Assembly (NCBI GenBank): GCA_018343915.1 | Contig: JABRWF010000002.1 | Span: 806,001-870,000 of the forward strand | Origin: Agroathelia rolfsii | Taxonomy: Eukaryota; Basidiomycota; Agaricomycetes; Amylocorticiales; Amylocorticiaceae | DNA: 64,000 bases | Reading direction: 5' to 3' | Part shown: positions 49,629-60,899 of the stretch, one piece after another | Position numbering within the stretch: the stretch's first letter is position 1 | Layout: the number at the start of each line of letters is the position of its first letter | Program-made: the position numbers and the translations under genes | Notes under the pieces: generated by a model | The model's database searches: none | Seen by the model: the letters and a program-made list of their open reading frames with translations, nothing else | What the model was told of the DNA's origin: nothing

Positions 49629-49947
49629 TACAGTCAAACTTGCCTAAAGTCCTACTTGCTCAAAGTCCTATCCGCTTTGAAACCACGCTTCTTTTCATTT
49701 CCCAAAATTTTTTGTGGAGTGAGGAATATCGCTGAGCCCCTGCGAAGTCACTGCCTTACAAAGTAAGAGCGCCGCTACTTCTACTATGTCAGGCTACATT
49801 TGTCTCAATCCGGCAACGGTCTCTTCTACATATAGATAGCTCTCCGGTCTCGGAAGCCCAACTTTATTTTTATCGAAGTCGGCATAAAGTCCTATTCCCC
49901 TTTGCTTGGCACTACGGATCATAGGACCTTACACAAGTTTGACTGTA
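49629..49947. mobile_element. MITE with TACAGTCAAACTTG ends and TA duplication
   Basis: A 315-bp element at 49631-49945 flanked by TA on both sides (49629-49630 and 49946-49947). The left end is cagtcaaacttgcctaaagt; the right end read inward is cagtcaaacttgtgtaaggt, giving about 24 bp with few mismatches (blocks cagtcaaacttg and taa-gtccta). A gtccta motif repeats inside the left arm (near 49649 and 49665). No transposase frame is present. The cagtcaaa terminus and TA target are typical of pogo/Fot1/Tc1-mariner families, so this is a non-autonomous member. It lies about 90 bp downstream of the tRNA-Tyr gene and differs from the element at 11738-11941. Confidence 0.88.
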
Positions 49948-50233
49948 CTTGTAAAGCCCCAAATATCAAATGTGTCAGTCTCTTTCCTTAGTCTCAGGTT
50001 CTCGCCCTGATCGGCATATACAATTAAACGACTCATAATTATAAATTGAGTTGCGAATACATTGACAAGCTGTCGCTAAATGTATCACATACAAGTTATT
50101 ACATGTTGAAAAATTAAATGAATAGTAAACAGATATATGCCATATGCCATTTTACGATGTCAACAGTTATTATCAACACGCAAGCTACTGGTGACTAGAA
50201 ATCCCCGGTAGAAAACCAAGGCCAGCCCCATTA

Positions 50234-52259
50234 CTATGTCTGATCACGAGCTACACCCAAACGACCCCACTTGACCCACCAATCTTCGGCCGTCTCAGTG
50301 GCATCATGTGTAAAGAAGGTGCCAAGACTCTCCCAGTGCGCCCTTAGTTCTTCCTCTGTTTGCTCTCGACCAAGATCAAGCTCGGCTCGCATCATCTGGG
50401 CGTCGCGAACGTCGCGCTCCGGGCCGGGGGGCAAGCACAACGACTCAAACCATGTCATCTCGACGATAGAAGTTTTGTCGCACGTCGGCTGGCGAATTTC
50501 CTGGAATCCCGTGAGCATGGCGGGAAGCGAAGACAGGCTTGATATATGTGAGAACAGAACGCCCAATGCATTGGCGTCTTCAACGCCTAACGAGACCGCG
50601 GATAGCACGAAGGGCTTTTTGGAGAAAATAACATGATGGAATACAACATCATGATCAGGAATTATACACATTGATTAAGTCAAAACAAACTCACAGGGAG
50701 AGGGTGGGCAGAGCCTCCAATGGCCACGATTTGACCAAGGTCATTCGTCCACTCTGATAGTGACTCTTTCCTGGCCAAAAGTGGGGTTCGTTGCAGAGAA
50801 GTAACGAGTTTCAATAATTTACCCATTCTAATGAATGCATGCATATTCAGCTCCATTATGATCTGATATAATAGATAAGTCGGAACACTGACATCGGTGT
50901 GCAGCCACTGAAGTCAATTGCGTCAGGGGACCAATCAATCCATCGAGTACCCGCGCTCGATGGCCACGGCTGCGCAAGATTATCAGGCCAGAAGATCTCA
51001 AGTACGTACGCTGTGTTCTGTTTCTGTGGGCGGAATACTGTTAAATATCATGAAACTGATTTTAAAAAAAGGGGAAACGAACAATGGGATAGCCTCCAGA
51101 CATGTTATACATCAGAACTTGATAAATGGTGGTGATTCTTTCATGGGATGCTACTTACTGAGAACGAATCGTTTTGATCCCATCCAACATGGCCACTAAG
51201 AAGAGGAATGGTTGAAATCTCAGCTATCGTGATAATAACAACAAAGAGATCATTCACATCTTGATGATCGTTCAAAAGTTTGTTCAATTCCGGATCTGAC
51301 TGCATTTTTTCTCCGGGAATAATTGCACTGAAAAGGATTCGGGGAAACAAGTGAGTGATAAAAAACTCAAGAGTTATACGGTATGCAGTATGGGTTGTCA
51401 CTAACGTATATGTACTCAACCCAGTTGGTCTCCAATCGTTCATGGATTCAAGTCCTGAAGATATGTTGGCGAGGCTGGCCGTACCAGCAGCATTTATGAT
51501 GAGATCTGCCTCTATTCTCCTTCCGCCTTCTAAAACAACGGCAGGTTTGTCTTGCGAAGTAAGCGACGAATATGCTACCACTTTATGTCCATAAGAAATC
51601 TCGGCTCCGTATCGTACAGCCAGGTCGTACATTAGGCGCAACACGTCCTCAAACTGTAGGTGCCAAGAGATCGGTGAACATGTGCATTTTTGGGGAGAAA
51701 TGTGTTTAAAGTACTCACAGTACCTACAAGCATATCTCCGCCTGTAGATTTCATCACTGGATCTTCCCAGCGGAGATGACCCATGATTTCGCCCGTTTCA
51801 ACTGCAACAAATCGTTAGTCAGTCATCTGATTACGACTGGCACCCGATCCTCTTGAACGATAGAAGCAAAGTTGCGCTCCGACTCACGCGAGACAAATTC
51901 TGTTCTCCTTATAGGGTGCGTAACAGAAGCAAGCGCATCACCGAGGCCCCAGGATCTCAATATCCGAGTAAAGTTGGGCCCCATCTTGATTCCAGGCGTT
52001 TTCTGGTCGATACAAAAATATTAAATATTTCAGGTGAGTACAACTCACGAGTATTATCGGCAATGGATACTAATAACACTGACATAATTCCCAAATCGTG
52101 GCTGCTGGTCTAGAACATGTACTCTGTGTCCTGATTTCCCGATTGTAATGGCAGCAGCAAGCCCAGAAGGACCTACATTAAAATTAAAATTAAATTAGAG
52201 GAGCTTGGAAATGAAATCAGGTGAAAGAACAAACCAGCGCCGACAATAAGTACGTCCAT
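50234..52259 (-). CDS. FAD-dependent monooxygenase (salicylate-hydroxylase/PHBH type)
   Basis: The first exon MDVLIVGAG splices to PSGLAAAITIGKSGHRVHVL, then DQQPRFG, giving the complete G-x-G-x-x-G FAD motif and acidic ribose contact of group A flavoprotein monooxygenases. Next comes IKMGPNFTRILRSWGLGDAL (the N-x-x-R-I-L-x-x-W-G-L-G block of fungal salicylate-hydroxylase relatives), then LRLMYDLAVRYGAEISYGHK, EADLIINAAGTASLANIS, RPTGLSTYT and AIIPGEKMQSDPELNKLL. The second FAD contact is degenerate (QIVAIGGSAHPLP instead of G-D-A-A-H). The tail ESLCLPPGPERDVRDAQMMR to WWVKWGRLGVARDQT is normal. It should hydroxylate a small aromatic or polyketide-like compound with NAD(P)H and O2; substrate unknown. 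It stands alone with no obvious biosynthetic cluster. About ten exons; borders approximate. Confidence 0.85.
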
Positions 52260-53872
52260 AGTACACGGGGGACGCCCCGAACCGATAGCTGACATAGTTA
52301 ATTAACTATAATCGACAATAGGTGATAGGAATCAGTTAGAGCAAATAAAGCCCTATTATTTAAACTTGGAGAGGATGCAGATGTCCTCGCCGTCTAGTTG
52401 GAGTCTGAGGAAGGAACATTTACGCAATTCTGAATAAGATCCGGCTTATATCGTGAGCTGAGGCCCACAGTTATATTATTTCGAAGGGCAGGCGATCACC
52501 CAGAGCGCTTAGGCTCCTGGCCAGGTTTGAATTCCTGAGAGGCTGGGCATCAGGCATTTGTAATGCTCTCGGTGAAGGATTAGAACCTGCTGCATCATGG
52601 CCGCAGTAAGGCAAACGGGCAGTGACAACGTGCGTGTAGAATCATGATCATGATACTGTTTGAGGCTTCCATACATAACGCGCCAACGCGTGAACAATAG
52701 CCCCATAAATAGGCCATATACAAAATGGAATCAGCAGGACTGCAATAGCTTCAATCCTAGACATTACCATTACTTCCTTGCTTAGTCGTACCCCCTACTA
52801 TACTATGTCACTGATATGTCCGGTCACGTTTTAGTTTGAATCAATGCAGATCTGTGTGGAACTGTTTCGAGCTCTAGACTGATGTGAATCATATGATGGT
52901 TTTTCCATGAGAAAATGCGAATGTTAGTAGAGATATCTTAGCAATAAGTGCCCGTTCACAGTTCGGCCTTGGCCCATCACCATGATGTTAACTTGGTGTG
53001 TCCAGGCCTTCCTGGAATGTAAGGTCATGATTGAACGGACTCAATCAGCGACATCCGTGGCCCCGACATTCTATTGTTCTATGGCCACTTGTATGTACTC
53101 AAATTTCCCCGTGTAGTGTACCATAGAACGTTTGATTCACATTCACATTCTTTATGACCAGTAGATCACTCAAGATACTGTTTCTGTTTTGAAAGCGTGC
53201 CTTGGTGTCAGGAAACCACATTTGCATCTGTTCCTGTCCCGATTATATAATAGTTTGAGCTTCAAGTTTCCTCATCCAAGCTTGTCGTGTTACTCGACAG
53301 TGTTGCTCCCATATGCATACGTATTTTACACTATGCTACTTCTGCATGAAATATCAACACTTCTCTATGGCTGCTCCGGCCATCATCCTTCCTCATTGCT
53401 CTCAGGCTAGTGATGTTCACTCATGATCTTGCCCTCTTTCACTAGCAATATCACTTGGACATATATTGTGATAGTCTTTGGTGTCTATTGGGACTGATCG
53501 AATAATGGTTAAAGGATCATTGAGGCTTCTCAGGACTTGGGACTGTTGTGAGACAAGCAACGACAACTGGGCGCTGGCAGGTTCAGTTCCGCCGGGATAA
53601 GAGAGCAGACTGAGCTATACAGCCGGGGATAGAAATACCCAAGTCATGTACAATTGCGGAGCACAATGGAGCTTGCAGTCTGAAGCAATCAAGAGTCCAA
53701 TTGCCTCTCTATTTGACTTTATTTGGCAAGTATTGGGACCCACAGAGCCAAATAAGACCAACACCTTCCATAAAAGGTCATTCTCCCAGGCAATTGCCTG
53801 TCCTCCTATATATCTCGACCTGTTGAGCGCACCCACAGTTGATTCACATCTTGTCCTTATCCCCCTTCCACA
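52260..53872. other. Intergenic region upstream of Clp1-like gene 1
   Basis: About 1.6 kb with no gene recognised. It contains small palindromes such as atcatgatcatgat near 52640-52660. The last 60-70 bases before the ATG at 53873 (ctatatatctcgacc near 53807) look like a core promoter. Confidence 0.4.
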
Positions 53873-55186
53873 ATGTCCCCTTCTCTTCAGTGGTCACAAC
53901 GCCGAACAGTCTCCAATGCGGAGAATGCACCTCCTTTGCGTAATAAACAATCGAAGCTGGTGTCATACAGCCGCAATCTCCAGGCAACCGCCAGTAGGCG
54001 GCGTGCACGGGTGGTTAGCGGCCACAAGCCTTACCAGATTGTCGAGCCAACCAAACGCAGAAAGCTCTCCAAGGCTAAGCCTCTTACCGACGCCCGCCCG
54101 GACACGGGCAGGAAATTGAAGTTTGAGATACAGGATGTTTCCGTCGAGGAGAAGCCTTTCTCGACCCCCATGAACCCAGCACCTGTTCCGCCCATCCCTT
54201 CATCCGTATCGTTGCCCCGATGGCTTGCTCGTCCTGAGCTCAAGGCGATCTCTATGCAAGATATCTTCCGCAACGCAGACATTAGTGTTCCTGAGACGGA
54301 TACCACCATGCAGCCTGCATACTTCCGTGAACTCCTGAGAGAAGTCGGACCAAGGTATATAGTTACGCATATATTGAAGTCTTTCTACGTCTAACGTCTC
54401 TTTCTTAGCTGTTTGAAGGTCCTTTCTGGTGTGAGAACGTCACCCGTCCACGAGGCGCTCCCATCGGAGCTCTCAGTAACACTCCAGGATTTCGGCTCGG
54501 AAGGCACCAGCCGCGGCGCTATGCCCCCAACACATGTGCTGGCACTTTACTCACGCAACCCATCTCCAACATGCCGCAAGCGTGTTATGCTATATCCCAT
54601 CCACTCCGTCATGATGGCCGCACACTGTGCAAATCTGCAAGCATTTCCACCATCCACCATCTCTTCTGTCGAGCCTCCTAAGGCTGGTGAAGCCTTTTCA
54701 CTGCCCGTCGTTCCTCTCTGTATTCCATCGCCAGAGATGTGGACCCCCCTTGCCTCATACCTTTACACCAAGCGCGTCGATCTGCTGTTACCGCACCTTC
54801 TTCGTGCTACACCTCCTCCCCAAGCAATGGCACTGTTGGCATCACTTCGCGCCGTGGACGAGGATGATGAGAAGAGTGTTCTCATCCGACAAACGATTAT
54901 GCAGCGATATGCCGCCCAGCTATCGTCACAGCTTTCTCCCAAATCACTTCTTGTTCAAGTCATGGCCGTCAATGGCCTCTGGCGCAACGCGTGTGCACTA
55001 GGCATTTGCGACGAGGACCTATGGGCCGCCATGGATCTCGCCTGGGAGGTTCTGCTCGGCGCCCTGGGCATGCTAACAGGACAGAACATCTGGTCGTCTG
55101 CTGACGACGAGCCAGAAGTAAAGCCCCAGGTTCCCAGACGGGTCTCATGTGCCCGCAAACCTATTCCTGAGGTTAACTCGCACTGA
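53873..55186 (+). CDS. Clp1-like (clampless) protein 1
   Basis: Two exons, 53873-54354 and 54409-55186, give 419 aa. The N-terminal 120 residues are basic and Ser/Pro-rich (ATASRRRARVVSGHKPYQIV, EPTKRRKLSKAK), with nuclear-localisation-type clusters. The conserved core starts at LPRWLARPELKAIS, then MPPTHVLALYSRNPSP, then RKRVMLYPIHSVMMAAHCAN, VVPLCIPSPEMWTPLASYLY, TKRVDLLLPHLL and GLWRNACALGICDEDLWAAM, DLAWEVLLGALG. This order resembles, as I remember it, the Clp1 family of basidiomycetes, which in Coprinopsis and Ustilago acts downstream of mating-type genes in clamp formation. I have no alignment, so the family name is moderately supported. A second member lies at 58925-59512. Confidence 0.6.
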
Positions 55187-55898
55187 TCGTGTATGAGTTT
55201 GTTTATCTCATTTTCTCTGTTCTCTCATCTTTTGGCATTCTTTAAGTGTACAAAGTAAAATGGTTCTGGGATTATACTGCTGTAGCTCTTTAGTGATATC
55301 ATTATTACATTCGCTTATACTTCGCATACTCATATTTTCCTTTCTTTTCTCATTCCATCTCACGCGAACTGTCAATATGTAATATAGGAGACCTTATGCT
55401 AGCTATGCACCTCGATTATGCATATACATGCCAATACATCATTTTTGTTCATTTTTATAACTGTTATGAGTGTGAAGTTTGCATAGATAGGAAACCCAGG
55501 ATAGATAGATATAGATAGATATAGCGAATGTGACCGTGCAACGCCTCCCGTAAATTACTGCTCCGATGATGTATTGATTGCATTCTTTCCATTGCCCGTT
55601 CTTGGCGAGAAGAATTCAGGAGAGAAGGATAAGTAACAGCTTTGCAAGAAAAATATATAGTTGCTGATACTTGAATACGCCAGTGTGTTGGATGTGAATG
55701 CAATAACCATACTGTAGAATAGCATATACAAGGTAGGAGTACACCGCAATGTCACAGTAAAAATAAAAATAAAAAAACATATAAAATCAGTCCTCCCAGC
55801 TATTAAAAAGAGTGTATCCTAGAAAACCAAACGAAATAATGATAATTGAACACTCTTATAATGAAGGTAAAGAAGAAGAAAAGGTAGAGCTTTCAGTG
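55187..55898. other. Convergent 3' region
   Basis: Tail-to-tail spacer between Clp1-like gene 1 and the minus-strand gene that follows. It contains a short agat/atag microsatellite at 55496-55522. No gene was recognised. Confidence 0.4.
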
Positions 55899-57229
55899 TC
55901 AAAGTATCAATACCCCCCTTGAACGCTCGTCCAAAAGCACAAGCGAGCATCCTTTTAAGATACGGGCCTGTTGTTGTCCCGGCGGCTTCCAGGCATCCAG
56001 CACAGTGCGGAGCTGCATCGTCTGCGAGACATCGTGGTATATTTTAATGTAATCCATCGCAAGAAGGGATATCGTAGCGGGTTGATCATCAGCGGAAGAC
56101 GAGGTTATAGCGGCAAAAGGGAGGGTAGCAGCAGATGCGGCGGCAGAAGAATTGCGGGAAAGGTGTTGAAGGTTATGCTCATCTACGGATGATGATGACA
56201 GTGGTGGTGGTGCAACAGCGAAATGATATGACAATCCTATTGGTCCTAGCTTCCCACGTTGTCTGATAGTCAACAGATCGTTCCAAAAAACGGTAACCGC
56301 CTCAGGAAACCAGTGTATGCATGTAGTAATCCCCCTAGGAAGCATTAATGATGCCTCTTCATGAGAAGAGCCACTAGTAGAAACAAAGGCTTGAGAGGAG
56401 CCTGGGTATATGACACAACCGAAAGTCCGGATTGGGATCAGCCATGCCGAGCGAGAAAAAGGAGAAGATAGATATGCGGTGACTTCATCCCGTGAATAGG
56501 GGGGAATAGGTATGGGGTTAGATTTACGAAAGAAGGCACCGGTAATCTTCTTGCTGACATAGTTCTGAGTGCTACTCGTTGGTGATGGATAAAAATGCGG
56601 CTAGAGAGAAGAACAAAAAAAGCCTCTGAAATGTTGTATTATATAAACGGGTAACCAAATGTTACATACCTGAGGTATCAAGTCGTGAGTCGAGAAAAGT
56701 GCGGCGTCTTTACCCTCAGATATGGCGTCTGAACGTCTGATAGAATCGCCATCCCATTTTGATGCATCCCGAACATCAAACTCAAGAAACAGATTGGAGC
56801 AAACAAATTCGGGGAGTTTTTCCAATGATTCTGGTACTTCTTCGACAAGACCTTCGCCCCACTCAGGTAAGATCCCCTGGTGACCGCATCCGGCTATCGA
56901 TGGCGGACAAAGAGAGTATTCATAGACAACTTTCCCTGGAGTTTTACGGTTTGCGAGTTGGGCATCACAATAAGGAAGAAACACGGACCTGGACCGGGTC
57001 TGTAATATTTCGATTTTTGGTTAGGAGTGCGAACATGAGTCCAGTTTGATGTGGACGTTGCCGCCTTAACATTACGATAGGCATCTTCCACAATGATAGG
57101 ATCTATATTTGATGGTAAGAACGGCTCTCTGTCACTATCAGCTGTTCTTGGTGAGAGCACGAAATGGTGTATATTCATGATGGCACTGCCGCCGCCGCCT
57201 CTGGAGGTGATATCAGGACTAAAAAGCAT
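55899..57229 (-). CDS. Unrecognised protein between the two Clp1-like genes
   Basis: Three exons read through cleanly. The start MLFSPDITSRGGGGSAIMNI (an inner ATG at MNIHHFVLSPRTADSD is also possible) leads to KSKYYRPGPG. A 50-nt intron then joins KVVYEYSLCPPSIAGCGHQG, ILPEWGEGLVEEVPESL, LEFDVRDASKWDGDSIRRSD. The last exon starts PHFYPSPTSSTQNYVSKKIT and continues to LMLPRGITTCIHWFPEAVTV, RQRGKLGPIGLSYHFAV and KPPGQQQARILKGCSLVLLD. The frame stays open across both introns with ordinary composition, so it is a real gene of about 400 aa. I do not recognise the family; there is no signal peptide, membrane helix or catalytic motif. A Ser/Ala-rich linker (SRNSSAAASAATLPFAAITS) splits the C-terminal half. 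Confidence 0.7.
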
Positions 57230-58924
57230 CGGATTGCTATAGCCATTCAGATCAAATAGAAAGATTATGGGCCGGGATGGGAAAATAAAACGATGAGGAT
57301 ATTGCTTTTGGTTCTGGCCCAAAAAGCATGAGCGGATCAGAATCAATGTCGTAGTAACAAAAAAACACGGCCACGTGACGCGAAGGCTTGGTTGCAAATT
57401 GCGCGCATTTTCAAGTTACTCTTTGGATACTCGCCAGTATATGCACCTAAGCTATGTACGCTTAGGAAATAGTAGTCGCTACCTCGGCAGTTGTGTTTCC
57501 ACTTTCATCCTAGTCCATCAAAGCAGTATGAATATAGAATTTAATGTCGTCGCTCAGTTCTCTTATGCGATCTGATGCTAGTTCGTGCCGACGGTACCGC
57601 GATCGCAGGTAATTTGTCACCTGAAACAGCCATAAGACCAAGACGATGGACGCTTGGGCAGCTTTTATCAGTAGTCGTTATAGGTCATGAACATTTTTAA
57701 TGGCCACATTCTCTCCAAGTTGCTAACTAAAACATGGTATCTTTGACTTTGATGTTATTTTACTCAGTGTAGCATATATATATTACGGCAACATATTATA
57801 AGTACTCATAGCGCACCGTATGCATGTTTGGTTACTAGTGAACTGGTCCCGATCGTGATGGTGGCTCGGACGGATTTCTACTCAGTGGTCCAGGGGCCTT
57901 CAGCCTCGCTCTGACGCCATAACGTAAGTTCATCGTGCGGTGAAACATCTTCATAAGATCCGACGCCTTGTCTGGAACAGCCATGAAAACAGTGAAAGCA
58001 GAATATTAATATAACTCAAACAACTATTTTAAGCACTGGCATATTATCCCGGAAGAACTTGAAGGGGAGATAATGCTCCTGTTTTCCTTGAAACAGTAGC
58101 CATATTATCGTTTATCCGTATTCTCATACCTGAGGCGGCTGTCCTAGCCGATAGGCTAATACTTACTCGTTATTGGTGCCAATTAGCTTGATTCATGTCA
58201 ACGCACGAGAATTGGATCCCGTATCAGGGAGACAAGGAATCCTTTCCAAGTAAAGAGGGAGGCTACTACCTACGGCGTCTTCCCGATCTATCATTGGTAT
58301 GTACATATCCAAAAAAAATGGCGCTGTGGGAAGAATGACTGGGTCGGCAACGGCTATCCAAAAATGCGCCTAGTGCCGCGCACATTCATCATGCGTTTTC
58401 CGTCCCACGACATCAGCGTATGCGTCGCCTTTTAAGTCCCAACAACTTCCACGTCAGGTCTTTAGCTCTTCCTTTCAATTTTCGGTCCCTTGTATCGATA
58501 CCGGGTCACAAAATACCCCACAATCAGGTGGTCCTGGCTATCCCGCTATTCCTGTCATTTATTTGTATTTTCATATATGCTAGTGCGCATACCCTAAAAT
58601 TGGACAAGAAAACCATGTACGTACTGGCCTACAATGACGCTCAAGATGCTTAATTCCGCGGGATGCCGCGATCCCCATTTTAGCAAAACACATTGGTGCT
58701 GCACATTGCTACACTTCCTTGCCTTTTAGACGTTATCATATTTGTGCTCCCTTGTCCCGGGCGCGTCGGCTTGTAGAATGTCTAGCTATGCTCAGGCAGG
58801 TATCGATTCACTAAGGCAAGTAATATAATCGGACAATTAGAGCTTTGTTATTTATCCATTACAACCCAGAGCCCTTTATACTTATTACAACGTTGAGAGC
58901 CCAGCTTCTTTATCTCAGACTCCC
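57230..58924. other. Intergenic region between divergent genes
   Basis: About 1.7 kb separating the minus-strand unknown gene from Clp1-like gene 2. No gene is supportable; a plus-strand frame at 58420-58653 with one hydrophobic stretch (VVLAIPLFLSFICIFIYASA) is probably chance. The last 80 bases (ttatacttattacaacg) could be a promoter for the gene at 58925. Confidence 0.4.
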
Positions 58925-59512
58925 ATGCCCGAGACAATCCGATTGAACCGCATCATCCAAAGAAATGCAAACGGTATCGTTCTAGATGGCGTTTTCCCAA
59001 CCCATGTTCTCTTGCTACAAGATTCATCCGATTTAAATCCCGTATGGGTACCAGTCGATTGCCGTACTCTAGCATCTAAATTTCGCATAACTGGTCTTCC
59101 AACTCGATTGCTACCACCCCATCCTGTCGCTTCAAGAATCACTGTCCCTTTACATCCCCTAGAAGTTCCCCATCTGCCATCGGCTGCGCTTCTATTCCTC
59201 CATGCACTTTTATGTGAACAGCACCCGGCGAATCAAATGGCTATGCAAGTTCTCCCACCAGAAGTTGTAGAGGAGTTCCCGGCATGCGGTCCTATGTTCG
59301 ACATCTTGTCAAAATATTCTGATGATGACCTGCGGGACATGGCTCTGTTCAATCAAGGTCTCTGGAAGAACGTCCTCGCTACGGGGTGTACGGATGCCAC
59401 CATACTCAAAACGGTGCGAACAGCCTGGACCATCGTCGCTGAAGCCAGAAAGATGAAACGGAGCAAACCATCGACACCATCCGGAGAAGTGTCGGATTCT
59501 ACACCATCATGA
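58925..59512 (+). CDS. Clp1-like protein 2, short intronless paralogue
   Basis: A single 195-aa frame, MPETIRLNRIIQRNANGIVL. It keeps the core landmarks of the gene at 53873 but lacks its long basic N-terminus: FPTHVLLLQDSSDLNPVWVP aligns with PTHVLALYSRN; VPLHPLEVPHLPSAALLFLH, ALLCEQHP with VVPLCIPSPEMWTPLASYLY; and FNQGLWKNVLATGCTDATIL, TVRTAWTIVAEA with VNGLWRNACALGICDEDLW...AWEVLLGA. I infer common descent from this shared order. The tail RKMKRSKPSTPSGEVSDSTP is Ser/Thr-Pro rich. Function is unknown; if the family call is right it may act in clamp or dikaryon development. Confidence 0.65.
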   Translation: MPETIRLNRIIQRNANGIVLDGVFPTHVLLLQDSSDLNPVWVPVDCRTLASKFRITGLPTRLLPPHPVASRITVPLHPLEVPHLPSAALLFLHALLCEQHPANQMAMQVLPPEVVEEFPACGPMFDILSKYSDDDLRDMALFNQGLWKNVLATGCTDATILKTVRTAWTIVAEARKMKRSKPSTPSGEVSDSTPS

Positions 59513-60899
59513 CACCCCCATCTCACGCCAGATGACGAAGACGATACGAAGATTTATTGTTGTCCATGACATAGACGTCTTGCACATATACCCTTCGACA
59601 TTTGCGCACCTACACTTACGCATATGCTTAAATGTTTCCTACAATGCTTGCTGCACCTCCCACTGCTTTTTTCTTTGGCTCTTCTTTTAGCCCAACATTC
59701 TACTATAGATTTGGCGTTTTAATACTGTATTGGTCCCCATCCCCTTCATTTAGCCTCTAGTCTCGCATTCCATTTATACCTAGTCCCCTTTTGTTTGTAT
59801 CCGCTTTCAACACCCCTACTGAACATTCAACATTCATATTCTCTGTTTCTTCAATGATGACTGGGGAGCGACAGCTGACCTGCTTGCTCTACTCCTTAGG
59901 CCTGGACATTAGGCTGGTTAGCGCTACTAAAAGATCGCATAACCATGGTCTTCCCGTGACCCGGATTCCTAATGTGCCAAGTATGTCTCCTACACACCCT
60001 GTTCGGCTATTTGCGAGTTGTGCTATTATTCAAAGATAGTGTTGATTGCTTCTATCTCTACATTATCGGGTGCGGATATAATAGGCGCTTACATAAATCC
60101 GGGTCCGTCTCATCATGAGCCCAGGACCGCTATTTGGGTTTCAACCGTATACAGTGAATGATGAATCCATGTGCCCAAGCGAAAGAGACGCGACTAGTGA
60201 GGAATACTATAGATCGGTCCCAAGCTTCTAGTTACATGTAATTTGGCACCACGGATGGTGGCATATCAATATGCGAAGTAAATGAAAGTGGGTCGAGACT
60301 CAGTACACCGGTAGTGTCTAGGGAAAAAAAAAAAGGAAGCATAGATTATGGAGTGATTGAGCCACTGGGAAAGTGATATTGATCCATCTGACCGATTTAT
60401 CAATTATAGCACCCGAACCACGAGGCGCCACATTAATCCGTGTATGGATCATTGTAAAAGCGTACACGGCAGAATAATGTTCAGATTTGCAAGCATGTCT
60501 ATAAAACAAAATAGACAGACCATTACAGATTTCAAACAGATCCAAGTGCTAGGTAAATACGTTGTTGAATGAAAAAAAGAGTGGACACGTCTTAATGTCT
60601 ATTCAAAACAGTTTGATGGCGTGTTCACGTGAATAACCTAGTAAAGTCATCGATATATAAGTATAGAGCATCATGTGAGATCAATATCAGGGTTGTGGTG
60701 CTCTATACCTCACGATACGATTATATACAACGACATCTTATTCAGAGGGAAATCCTGATAACTTTGATTTAGGGGATCAAGACTAATATGGGAAAAGTGG
60801 GTTTTGAAGGCAGTACGCATTCACAACCAAGACTGGTTAGACAGTGTTCAGATACTCCTCTATACCAAATTAGGGTAGTAAGTAATCCCATCACGGAAT
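59513..60899. other. Intergenic region between convergent genes
   Basis: The 3' flanks of Clp1-like gene 2 and the BTB gene. An A-run lies at about 60322-60335. No gene was recognised in about 1.4 kb. Confidence 0.4.
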
